From Isohypsibius dastychi (taxonomy: Eukaryota; Tardigrada; Eutardigrada; Parachela; Isohypsibiidae): a stretch of 12,170 bases of DNA. The DNA lies in contig JAQIWT010001147.1 of NCBI GenBank assembly GCA_034696485.1, positions 1 through 12,170 on the forward strand, written 5' to 3'. This document shows positions 1-7,956 of this stretch, in pieces. Each line of letters begins with the position of its first letter. Position 1 is the first letter of the stretch. The translations under genes were made by a program, and so were the position numbers. The notes under the pieces were generated by a model. That model made no database searches, had not been told where the DNA came from, and worked only from the letters and a program-made list of their open reading frames with translations.

Positions 1-133
1 CATCCCAGAAATCCCAGTCCCACCGCGTAACATCACATCCCGTCCCAGTCCCGTCCCGCCCTTCCCAGTCCCAGTCCTTCCCAGTCCTTCCCAGTCCTTC
101 CCCAGTCCTCCCAGTCCCTTCCCCGTCCCATTT
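1..133. repeat. Pyrimidine-rich minisatellite
   Basis: This stretch is built almost only from C and T, with variable tandem units of the form CCCAGTCCTT, CCCAGTCC and CCCGTCC. The opposite strand is therefore a G-run polypurine tract (GGGACTGGGAAGG-like). It is cut by the window edge, so its full length is unknown. At its right end an 8-bp inverted repeat (123-130 with 146-153, CCGTCCCA / TGGGACGG, 15-nt loop) marks the transition to ordinary sequence. No coding potential is visible. Confidence 0.85.
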
Positions 134-156
134 CCGATTTCCGGCTGGGACGGCAA

Positions 157-486
157 CCATAAATTCAGCCACAAGCCGTGTGAGAAAACTGCAGCAGAAC
201 ATCCGTCATGGAATAAATTGTGATGTGAAAAACCCGAGCCAATCACAAGCTGTTAATGCTATTGTCAGATCTGAATGATTCAAACTATGAAAAGCCACGA
301 AGTGTAACAAGCCTTAATGGCTGAACAATAAAACAGCATGGAACTTCACGAAATGTTCTGATGGATAACCAAATATTTCAAAACACATAACTTGGATGAT
401 TTCTCGTTACCATTTAATGAATGCATCGGCAACCTAAAGAATTCTTAGCTGTGCTATAATGTATGTTCCGGGCATCAAATGAATCA
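157..486. other. Intergenic stretch, nothing recognised
   Basis: This is AT-rich sequence with stops in all frames. I see no exon of the neighbouring gene family, no RNA gene signature and no clear repeat structure. Confidence 0.6.
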
Positions 487-491
487 TCCAG

Positions 492-516
492 CCCCCCTCC
501 CTCCCCCCCCCCCCCC
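492..516. repeat. Poly-C tract
   Basis: A C-rich run interrupted by single T residues ends in 14 uninterrupted C (503-516). It is a homopolymer microsatellite and a site where assembly length may be unreliable. Confidence 0.9.
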
Positions 517-553
517 ACTCCACTCACCAAAACTCCCCTCGCACGACGTCAAT

Positions 554-978
554 GCTAAGTCGTAAGTTTAGGGAACTAATTCGGCTTTAGCAAACTGAAT
601 TCAGGGGGGATTTTACGACAAAAAAATGACCATAGACTTCAGAATTTCACTTTAGAATTCAGCGTTAGCTGGTTAACCATTTAAGAAGATCAGCCTGGAA
701 GTAAAAGTGGATGAAGCTAGTGATGTGCCTAAATCTACGTCCCAGCTATCGGCAGTAGCCACTTTCGCTGAGTCCTAAATTTATGGAATTGATTCGGCGT
801 TGGCCAACTGAATTAACGGGGGATTTACGAAAAGAAAATGACCATAAAATTAAGAATTTCACCTTAAAATTCAGCGTCAGCTGGTAAACCATTTAAGAGG
901 ATCAGCCTGGAAGTAAAAGTGGATGGAGCTAGTGATGTGCCTAAATCTACGTCCCAGCTATCGGCAGTAGCCACTTTC
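554..978. repeat. 213-bp tandem duplication (two copies)
   Basis: Copy 1 covers 554-766 and copy 2 covers 767-978. Both begin GCTRAGTC and end CAGTAGCCACTTTCGC. The left halves differ by scattered substitutions and small indels. The last 85 or so bases of each unit differ at about one position (GGATGAAGC versus GGATGGAGC), which suggests a recent duplication or local conversion of the right half. I see no coding capacity. The array stops immediately before the cut intron 1 of the pseudogene at 1024, so it occupies the place where that gene's first exon and upstream region should be. Confidence 0.9.
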
Positions 979-1023
979 GCTTGTTATTCGTCAGATAAGA
1001 CATCAATTTCTTATTTATACCAG

Positions 1024-2124
1024 TGTGTCTAGAAGATGGTACAGTGTTCTCAAATCAGCCACATTCTCCAAGGAATTTCTGTCCGGTCACAAGTATGACC
1101 TCGAATACGACATGGCGCTCGTTGACTACAAAATCGAACCCAGTATTGTCGTCAACCTCCCCGGAGTATCTCGGAGAACCAGTTTGATGAAAGAAAAACT
1201 AATGAAAATCAGGAAGATTGTGTTTATTATCGATTCCACGAGAGCCTCAGTGAGTTATGGGAGTCCTGTTGACACCAGGTGTGTAGATTCCTGACAACTA
1301 CGAATACAATGTAACCTGATGTTATTACGGCAGTGTGTACGCGGCCGTTTGTTATCCAAGGGTGGTCGAGGATGCGGGTGACGGTATATACCGAACATAC
1401 CGAAAGAAAACATTAAATCACTCGTGCTACCAAATGGTAATCAACGTCCCACTCTCATTCCATCCGTTGACAAGGACTTCTTGCTTATTTTTCGGAAATA
1501 AGAGTTTTGGCTTGAGGAGGATGGAATGCCGATTCAATGTACACCACATGGTGCATCCAGGCGAATACGCGCGAAATCTCCCGTTCTTAACTGTGTATGA
1601 GCCTACAAAGATTGAGAAATTTGCCATTTGGTTCACGGAATCAACAGACCTAGAGATATCTAACCCGACAGCGTTGCATGTCATGGGAGAGTATTTGTCA
1701 CCTTTGACACTACAACAGAAAGACGACACAGAGCATCTCGAAAACCCATCTCTGGGTCGGGCCGGCCAATAATATCTTACCATGTGAGACACAGGAGTAC
1801 AATGCAATCAAGAAATGGCTAGAAGAGTACTTTATAGAACAACATATTGTTCAATTTAATCACTGAACTTGTCTTCGCAGGAGTGTGATCGATAGGTGTG
1901 ATCTTGATGAGCTCCCCAGATTCATCCAAGAACTTCTCCATCGCATCACTGGGAAGAATGCTGACTATACAATGCCTCCTGCAGTTCGAATGTCCGAACC
2001 AGACTTCTGGACAGATGTAAATATCCTGGCTATGGCGAGAAAGAAACTATTCAGGCACAAGAATACTGCTAACACCATCATTCAGTCACGATATGCACAA
2101 TACTTACTAAACTCACAGCAGTAA
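1024..2124 (+). pseudogene. F-box family copy A, 5'-truncated pseudogene
   Basis: This is a paralogue of the intact genes at 3142 and 7957. Exon 2 (1024-1278) starts after CAG with VSRRWYSVL, the second half of an F-box. Its cysteine, present in the intact copies (VCRSW, VCKKW), is replaced by serine. Exon 3 (1334-1826) and exon 4 (1881-2124) follow, with introns of 55 and 54 nt, all phase 2. Exon 1 is absent: the 3' part of intron 1 survives at about 985-1023, and upstream lies a tandem repeat instead. Exon 3 carries a net +7 change near 1745-1772, rich in G and C (GGGCCGGCC), which shifts the frame to a stop at 1770-1772. Downstream of it the original frame resumes and stays open through exon 4 (DLDELPRFIQELLHRITGK). 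Two independent lesions make a working protein unlikely. Expression from an unseen upstream exon cannot be excluded. Confidence 0.8.
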
Positions 2125-2156
2125 TCTCGAGTTTAGTTAAGTCTAATCATGGAGAA

Positions 2157-2162
2157 AATAAA
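2157..2162 (+). other. Candidate polyadenylation signal of copy A
   Basis: A canonical AATAAA lies 33 bases after the copy A stop codon. The following sequence (AAATTTGGGACATCAACC) aligns loosely with the 3' flanks of copies C and D, so the 3' ends share ancestry. Confidence 0.45.
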
Positions 2163-2499
2163 TTCAAATTTGGGACATCAACCATATCAATGAAAACGTT
2201 GCGGGAGAAGGCATACGCAGCTAAAGGCATATGTAGCTAAATCCATAAGTATTTTCGATGAATGCCTATCATTTCGAAAGTTTTGCAATTTTCAGGATGC
2301 TTTATTTATTTAGCGTGATACCAGAGATTTTTTACTTTCTGGATCAGTAATTCGCATTCGATGCAGTTACAAATTTTGAGTCCACGTCTTGTAAAACACG
2401 CTTCAACCGAATTGGAATCCACGCAACACTGCCTTTCCTTTCGCCGAATGTGTCCTGGTTTCTCGACTTCATTAAGTCTTGAATTTGTTTTAAATTCGA
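2163..2499. other. Spacer between copy A and the B upstream block
   Basis: This is AT-rich spacer with no supported gene. The only local structure is a short direct repeat around 2208-2240 (AAGGCATACGCAGCT then AAGGCATATGTAGCT). An open frame at 2361-2546 has no family resemblance and is treated as chance. Confidence 0.5.
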
Positions 2500-3141
2500 A
2501 GTCACCGAATCATGGAAAGAAGGGAATTTCAGGTCTATTGATTTAAATAACTGTTTTGTCTTAATATTTCACAGATATATCGCATTTTCACGCATATTTC
2601 GCAAGCCAACAACATTTGACATTTTCTTCGACTTCAGATAGCTATAAACATTCATAACAAAATTCTTTCGTAATTGAGCATTGTACGCATTTGCTCTATT
2701 ATTTCGGCCAACTGGATTATCTGCAGTCAGTACATAATAATACTAGAAATCCAACACAACACGGTTGTTCTTATGTAAACTTGTTGGACATGGCGAAAAG
2801 ACGAATTGTGGATAGTGGATGGTGGATGGTTGACGATGACTTAGGGACAGGACGGTAGACACTGAAAACTTTATACGTTTTATTAAAGGGGTGTGTCAAC
2901 AGCTAAACAGGGATGCACCAGGAAAGGCTATTATTTACTCCTATATCAAGTTTGACCTGGTAAAATTAATGTTCCACGTTCCATGACTGCCCACAACAGA
3001 CCGGGCCGGCAACTTTGTCCTTCTGTTCTGATGCATGCGGCATGTGGCATACAGAAGGGGCTGATCGATCGCCCATCCAGTGCCCATTCTCGATTTCCTT
3101 GACAAATGCATTTATCTAACTCGCTATAAATTCATTTCAAA
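2500..3141 (+). promoter_or_regulatory. Upstream region of gene B, duplicated with gene D
   Basis: This non-coding block aligns along its length with 6385-6429 plus 7408-7956 upstream of gene D, starting at GAATCATGGAAAGA and continuing to the ATG. Shared segments include CATATTTCGC/CATATTTCAC, TTGCTCTATTA, TGACTGCCCACA and ATGCAT...GATCGATCG. The closest 80 bases are the best conserved: GATCGATCG at 3063-3071, CCATCCAGTGCC just after it, then ACAAATGCATTTATC. A TATAAA at 3125-3130 is too close to the start codon (3142) to be an ordinary TATA box for that start. No transcription start can be fixed from sequence alone. Confidence 0.6.
3063..3085 (+). promoter_or_regulatory. Conserved upstream motif of gene B
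   Basis: GATCGATCG followed by CCCATCCAGTGCCC lies 57-79 bases before the ATG. The same arrangement (GATCGATCG, then a TCCAGTGC or TCCAATGC box) precedes genes D and E and occurs in the orphan block at 6074. Persistence in copies that diverged elsewhere suggests a binding site or core promoter element, but the function is inferred. Confidence 0.45.
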
Positions 3142-4456
3142 ATGAGCGAATTCAATGATTTACCATTAGAAGTGATGATCATCATTTTCCAAAAAGTGAA
3201 CTCCATCAGCCAGAAACGTCTCCAGAGGTAAGTCAACTACTTTGCAAAAACAAATACCTCATTGTGCGATGGCGCTTCGTCTTTGTGAAATAAAACGTAA
3301 AGACCCTATTTATTCCAGTGTGTGCAGAAGTTGGTACAGCGTTCTGAAAGCAGCCCCATTCTCTAAAGAAGTGCTGTTGAATGTTGCAATCCAAGATGAC
3401 GAGGCCTTCGTCGACTACAAACTCGAATCGAGCCTAATCTCTGACCCGCACGCTAGATCTCGGAAGATCAGTTTGATGAATGAGAAACTTATCACCGATA
3501 AAATCACCAAGATTGTGTTTATTCTCGATTCCAAGGGTGTTCCAGTGAGCTATAAGATGCATTTTGACGCTAGGTATATCTGATTCTGACCATGAATGCA
3601 GTTTAAATTGACGTTTCTGTATGGCAGTCTGTTTGCGGCAGTGTGTTCTGGTGTGGTCGAGGTAGTCAAGGAATCCAGTGATTACCCCGACTACAGATAT
3701 GAACCGAAAGAGAATGTGGAATCAATTGTGCTGATCAACGTCCCAATCTCGTTCTATCCATGGTGGTCATGTACGCCTAGGTTATGGTTCGGGAAGAAAA
3801 GATACGACATCAGGCTGATTGATTGCCTTATCGGTGTACATCATCTTATACATCCAACCCCCATATTTGATCCGTTCTGCCCCCATCATGAGCCAACAAA
3901 CATCGAAGAATTCGCAATCCGGCAGGCGAAATTTGAATCGACAAACGGAGACCTGTCATTTGAATATGCGGTGCAATTAATGGGAGAGTCTCTCCCGCCT
4001 TTGACACTCGAGCAGAAGAAGGACATCTGCAAATTTCTAGAAGCCATCCCTGGGCCTGTCAAGAATATCTTGCCATGGGAGGCATATGAGTACAAAGCAA
4101 TCAAGAAATACCTAGAAAAGTATACTCAGAACAATATCATATTTAAGATTAGCTAACTGCTGTTGTTTCGCAGAAGGGGTCTGGCTTGGTGTGGTCTTAA
4201 TGAGCTTCCCAGATTCATCCAAGAACTTCTGCATCGCATCACTGGGAAGAATACTGACTATACAATGCCACCGGGTGTTCGAATATCAGCACCGGATTTC
4301 TGGACAGATGTCAATGTTCTGGCCCTGACGAGAGAGAAACTATTCGGGTATAAGGATAAAAATAGCACGATTATCCAGTCGCACTGCCTATGCCAACGAC
4401 TGTCGAAGGAACACGCACGACCCTCTCTTACCATCCATTCGTATTCCGGATTGTAA
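3142..4456 (+). CDS. F-box-like protein, copy B (intact, four exons)
   Basis: The exons are 3142-3227, 3319-3573, 3628-4119 and 4174-4456, giving 1116 coding bases and 371 residues. Introns are 91, 54 and 54 nt, GT-AG, all phase 2. Residues 7-11 (LPLEV), 12-16 (MIIIF) and 30-34 (VCRSW) match an F-box, the Skp1-binding motif of SCF ubiquitin-ligase receptors. The split codon at the first junction gives Ser29. The remaining roughly 325 residues show no WD40, LRR or Kelch repeats, no signal peptide and no membrane segment. Conserved islands are VLINVPISFYPWW, KRYDIRLIDC, LPPLTLEQKKDIC, LPRFIQELLHRITGK and FWTDVNVL. The ATG was chosen because the F-box begins directly after it and genes D and E start at the same place. 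The last 25 or so residues differ from gene D, so the C-terminal tail is not conserved. The likely role is target recognition for ubiquitylation in cytoplasm or nucleus; the target is unknown. Confidence 0.8.
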
Positions 4457-4689
4457 AGATATGGAACCGACCACCAATTCCCGTGGATGACTATGGTAGT
4501 CTGGGAATTTCACCTCGAAACTAGATAGATTGGACTAGAGAACCATCCCATCTACATTATTGCAGAAATGTCATCGAAATATTCAGTTATCCTTTCCATT
4601 TAACTGCTCCCTGTCGAGTATTTTGTACGGCGCCAAATCCATTTTTCTTGACCTTTTGTAAAAGTCGCGGCTTTTAAACAGACTGTTTG
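4457..4689. other. Spacer after gene B
   Basis: I see no gene and no canonical AATAAA in the first 230 bases after gene B. The flank does not resemble the 3' flanks of A, C or D, so the duplication boundary lies close to the stop codon of B. Exons 1 and 2 of copy C should lie here or to the left, but I cannot find them. Confidence 0.5.
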
Positions 4690-4733
4690 TCTGATTGCAT
4701 GCGACATTTAGCCATTGAACCAATGTAGAAGTA

Positions 4734-4976
4734 TCGTGCATTGGGAAAGGTACTGCGGTTCCAGGTCTTAGGAGGGCAGTCGCATGACGGCACAAACCGT
4801 TTTATTGGTTGGTTCACGCACCAATGGAAATCAAGGATTTGGTAGGCCAATACAAATTCTTGCAGTTTCTTTGTTGAATTGAAACCAAAATATTCATTGG
4901 TCCATTCGGTTTTCGAATAAACGTCATCCGACCGCCCTCCAAAACTTCGAACCGCAGTACCTTTCCGAATGCACGA
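4734..4976. mobile_element. 243-bp inverted-repeat element (MITE), TA target duplication
   Basis: The ends are inverted repeats of about 55 bp (4734-4789 and 4922-4976), starting TCGTGCATT and running through GGAAAGGTACTGCGGTTC and GGAGGGC with a few mismatches and a 1-base indel. TA lies directly outside each end (4732-4733 and 4977-4978). Removing the element and one TA rejoins GAAG-TA-TTCGC, which matches the uninterrupted exon 3 of copy E (GAAGTATTCGCC). It is non-coding and so non-autonomous. The TA duplication fits the Tc1/mariner-type superfamily, but that assignment is inference. Confidence 0.8.
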
Positions 4977-5458
4977 TATTCGCTATCGCACATACGGAAA
5001 TTAAATCAACAGAATCATATCTGACCACTGAGCTAGCGATACATATTATGGCGGAGAATCTGCCACCTTTAACATTTCAACAGAAAAACGACATCCGCGC
5101 ATTTCGAGAAGCCATCCCCGAGTCCGCCAAGAACAGCTTGACCTGGGAGACCCACGAGTACAAGGCAATCCAAGATACCCGAAAGAGTGCATTACAAGTG
5201 TGATGTTCAAATTTAACCAACTGTATGCGTTTTCGCAGGAGTGGACATGGTGGGTGTGATCTTGATGAGCTCCCCAGGTTCATCCAGGAACTTCTGCATC
5301 GCATCACTGGGAGGATCGCCGACTATGCAACACCACCTGGTATTCGAATTTTAACCCTGGATTTCTGGATCATGGCCTTCTGGCCTTGGCGAGAGAGAAA
5401 CTATTCGGGCATAAGGACAGTGTCAAGACAATCTACGTCATGCTCTGTTCGATCACCC

Positions 5459-5464
5459 AATAAA
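5459..5464 (+). other. AATAAA overlapping the ancestral stop of copy C
   Basis: AATAAA overlaps the TAA (5461-5463) that would end copy C in its ancestral frame. It could be a relic polyadenylation signal or chance in a run of A. Confidence 0.25.
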
Positions 5465-5861
5465 AAAATCTGAAAAAAATGAGATGCGAACTTTTGAGAA
5501 GAAGTCCGGAAAAGTTCTAGAGCTCCTAGAAAAAGTCCAGATTTGAGACAACAACAACCGAACAAACAGGGTTTCTCACGAAGGCAAAAAAATAGTCTCC
5601 AATGTTAATCGACTCTTGTTCTGCGTTTTGTTGTCATTGGTTTTTGTTGACCTTCAGTCATATGCCGTTTACAGCAGCACCGCTGTAAATTCTGTTCGGA
5701 ACGTATATTGTATTAAATTTGTATAGGTCCAGTTCAGATTTTTATTGTGGAATGTACACCGTGCTAGAGATACGTTCGGTGAATACTCCATCGTGATATT
5801 TGACACACCTATGGATGAACAGTGTGAAGCTCACACTTCCGTCTTTCGTAGCGCCAGAAGT
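5465..5861. other. 3' flank of copy C
   Basis: This has no gene. Parts align with the flank after gene D (ATGAGATGCGA / ATGAGATGTGA; ATTTGAGACAACAAC / ATTTGAGATACCAAC; and CCAGAAGTCTTATAAAATTCAGG at 5854-5876 against 9371-9393), so C and D share their 3' side. Two small hairpins are visible: TTTACAGC/GCTGTAAA (5668-5675, 5682-5689) and AGTGTGA-AGC-TCACACT (5821-5837). Confidence 0.55.
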
Positions 5862-6110
5862 CTTATAAAATTCAGGTGGCCCTAGCTGAGGCAGCGGTTC
5901 GATTCCTATTTGGGGCTCTTTCGGTATCTTGAGTCACGATTCTTGACTGAACGTCCTGCTCCGATATTTGGCTGGAGCAATTGAATATCTCCGTCACTGC
6001 ACTGCTGATCGATTAGGAGGCCGGCACTAGCCATTCTGTCCTCTCATGCATTTACCGTGTGGTGAACTGAAAAGATCGATCGATTGCCAGTCCAGCGCAT
6101 ATACAAATAC
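5862..6110 (+). promoter_or_regulatory. Orphan copy of the E-type upstream region
   Basis: From about 5910 to 6104 this block aligns with the upstream region of copy E (10228-10418). Shared segments are a hairpin TGCTCC-GATATTTGGCT-GGAGCA (5957-5979, E 10258-10280), AGGAGGCCGG, GTGTGGTGAACTGAAAA, and GATCGATCGATTGCCAGTCC at 6074-6093. Similarity stops near 6104 and no exon 1 or F-box follows. It is most simply the relic of a lost family member, its gene body deleted or replaced. Confidence 0.65.
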
Positions 6111-6384
6111 TATCCAGATTTTGAAAAAATTGGTAGTTCACTCTTTTCAGATCACAATGCAAAAATATAATCCTGGTTCGCGTGTAAAGTACTTCCACTC
6201 AGAAATCAGCTGCAGTTGGTCGACGACGACGTGAACTTAACGCTGAATTAGCGCGAAAAAAGTGATTACTGTATTTGATTTTTTATTCCCAGCTTATTTT
6301 TGTGGAAATTTAGGATGAATAGAATATTGGCGACGAAGTTTTCGAATTATATTCCAAGGTGTAACATCTTGAGGTAATCTTGAG
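6111..6384. other. Spacer after the orphan upstream block
   Basis: I recognise nothing here. It should have held the gene downstream of the orphan block. No F-box, VCxxW or later exon motif is found on either strand. A 62-codon open frame at 6046-6234 starts inside the promoter-like block and is treated as chance. Confidence 0.5.
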
Positions 6385-6429
6385 GTCACGGAATCATGGA
6401 AAGATGGGAATTTCTGGTCTATTGATTAA

Positions 6430-7407
6430 CTGTACTGTCTCGATGCTTGTGGCCACTTTTTGGACCGTGGTGGTAATTTACCACTGGGGCAAAAAGCCAC
6501 CGTATGGTAGTATCCTGACTCAGTAAGGTAAACTGGCCGGGGGTAAATTACCAATTTGCAAGCGCATCCCCGAAGGGGTTGACCGTCCAGGGGGTTTAGC
6601 AGGAGAAACAAGTTTAGGTTGCAGAGTGCAGACATATGGATATTTCCAACAAGCGATCGATTTATCGCTCCTCGTAAAAAATTGTTTTTCAGTTTCAAGA
6701 ACCCGCAATGTGAGAAAAAAGTATTGTAGCAACTTGCCGAGGAGGTCACATAAGCGATCGTACAATCGTGGATGCGAGTGGCGCGTTTAAGCTTTTCTAC
6801 ATGGAGAGGAACTGCAACTGCAAATTTTTACAGGGAGTATGAAAACTTTTTCTTCCATGAATATAAGTCACCCACAAAAACACAAGGAAGATGATTTCAG
6901 AGTATGGTCATGATGTTTATAAAGTAGTAAAATATTACATTGTGCCTTATTAAAAGACTGGACACCGCTGTGGCAGGCGAACTGTTCTAGAAACAAAGAC
7001 GAGAATAGGACTGATAGCATTCCACTCGAATTTGCAGTGCACGCTTGGATGACCAGCAGGCAGTTTACAGCGTTCCGGTCCGCGTAGCCTGCGCTTTAGA
7101 AGGTGAATGAGGGAATCACGAATTGACCAATAACAAATACACAATCCCCTCCTTTGTTCGTTTGACCACTCCGCGCAATGGACGTCACATTGTACAACAA
7201 TTTTCGACAAGCTTTTCCTTCTCTACATATGTGCCATCTTACAAACTCACCGAAATCAGGCGGAACCAACCGTCTTGACTCCGCCAGTTTTGGAGCATGA
7301 ACAGCTTCCTTCTTACTTCGTTCGCACGATAAGTAAGACAGGCTACCATGTGGTACCCTGGACGGAACACGGTCCAAAAAGTGGCCACAAGCATCGAGAC
7401 AGTACAG
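6430..7407. mobile_element. 978-bp DNA transposon, non-autonomous, with 40-bp perfect TIRs
   Basis: The terminal inverted repeats are 6430-6469 and 7368-7407, 40 bp and identical, beginning CTGTACTGTCTCGATGCTTG. TAA flanks both sides (6427-6429 and 7408-7410). The flanks join the block homologous to gene B's upstream region: left TCTATTGAT, right ATAACTGTTTT. The B copy at about 2538-2556 reads continuously through this point apart from one extra T, so it is an empty site. Inside, GGTAATTTACCA (about 6471) and its reverse complement (about 6542) form subterminal palindromes. Open frames up to 107 codons show no transposase motif that I recognise. A TAA duplication fits PIF/Harbinger-type integration (TWA), but without a transposase this is inference. 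Perfect repeats imply a recent insertion. Confidence 0.85.
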
Positions 7408-7956
7408 TAAATAACTGTTTTATCTCAATATTTCGCACATATATCGGATTTTCACGCATATTTCACACGGCCAAAACATTTGACATTTTTGGCTGTTTGA
7501 GATCGATTTCAAATAGCTAAAACATTGAAATGAAGAATTTACTTCGTAATCAGGTTTTTACGCACTTGCTCTATTACTGTATTTTGATCAGATGGATAAT
7601 CTGCAGCCAGTTGATAATAAATAAAATTGAAAATCCAGCACGATACGCTTGTTCTCATGAAAACTTGTTGGGCATAATAGGCGAAAATATGGATGGTGGA
7701 TGGTGAACTAATAAAGGGGTTCCTTCGGCTAAACAGGACTGCACCCGGGGAGACTATTATTTATTCCCATATCCAATTTGACTCGACAGAATAAATGTTT
7801 CCTGTTTCATGACTGCCCACAGACAACAGACCGGACCGGCCATTTCGAGCTTCTGATGCATGTGGTGTACAGTAGGGGCTGATCGATCGCCCATCCAATG
7901 CCCGTTCTTGATATCCTTCACAAATGCATTTATCTTACTCGCTAAAGTTCATTGAA
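7408..7956 (+). promoter_or_regulatory. Upstream region of gene D, duplicated with gene B
   Basis: This block matches 2550-3141 upstream of gene B across almost its whole length, with B carrying about 60 extra bases around 2840-2890. The proximal part is best conserved: GATCGATCG at 7881-7889, CCATCCAATGCCC after it, then ACAAATGCATTTATC and CTCGCTAAAG. B's TATAAA has become TAAAG here, which argues against it being an essential TATA box. The 978-bp transposon lies directly upstream, so any distal enhancer is now about 1 kb further away than in gene B. Confidence 0.6.

Larger units (their letters stand above)
4690..5464 (+). pseudogene. F-box family copy C, pseudogene remnant (exons 3-4)
   Basis: Only the 3' half of the gene is recognisable. 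Exon 3 homology runs from about 4690 (CTGATTGCATGC, weak) through GAACCAATG..GAAGTA at 4727-4733. It resumes after a 243-bp insertion at 4977 (TATTCGCTATCGCACAT) and continues to about 5186, encoding TTELAIHIM and LPPLTFQQKNDIRAF. Intron 3 is 5187-5238 (GTGCAT...TTTCGCAG). Exon 4 begins at 5239 (GCDLDELPRFIQELLHRITGR). Lesions are missing exons 1-2, the transposon insertion, small indels before the exon 3 donor, and a 4-base loss near 5369 after DFW. That loss shifts the frame; the ancestral frame would read LAREKLFGHKDSV and end at TAA 5461. Exon 3 is closest to copy E. No protein is expected. Confidence 0.75.

Noticed and set aside
1427-1807. Minus-strand open frames opposite exon 3 of the copies (1427-1807, 3886-4104, 8677-9042, 10822-11163)
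   Set aside because: They recur antisense to the conserved exons in several copies, which is what shadow frames of a conserved coding strand produce. There is no independent start, splice or domain evidence.
3125-3130. TATAAA as a TATA box for gene B
   Set aside because: It lies 12 bases before the start codon, too close for a transcript that includes that ATG, and it is not kept in gene D.
4910-4976. Apparent exon 3 homology (NRSTFPNAR against SRSTWFPSNPVHE of copy E) just before the recognisable exon 3 of copy C
   Set aside because: The same bases are the right inverted repeat of the 243-bp element, and the true exon continuation (GAACCAATG..GAAGTA) lies on the other side of the element. 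The resemblance is therefore chance.
5876-5906. tRNA-like B box GGTTCGATTCC at 5896 with an A-box-like TGGCCCTAGCTGAGG just before it (SINE or tRNA)
   Set aside because: The two boxes are only about five bases apart, no cloverleaf can be drawn, and the matching sequence in the E flank lacks them. This is not enough for an RNA gene or SINE call.
6426-7377. Minus-strand open frames of 81-107 codons at 6426-7377 as transposase genes
   Set aside because: They are short and overlapping, have no catalytic or DNA-binding motif that I can see, and partly run into the terminal repeats. The element is best read as non-autonomous.
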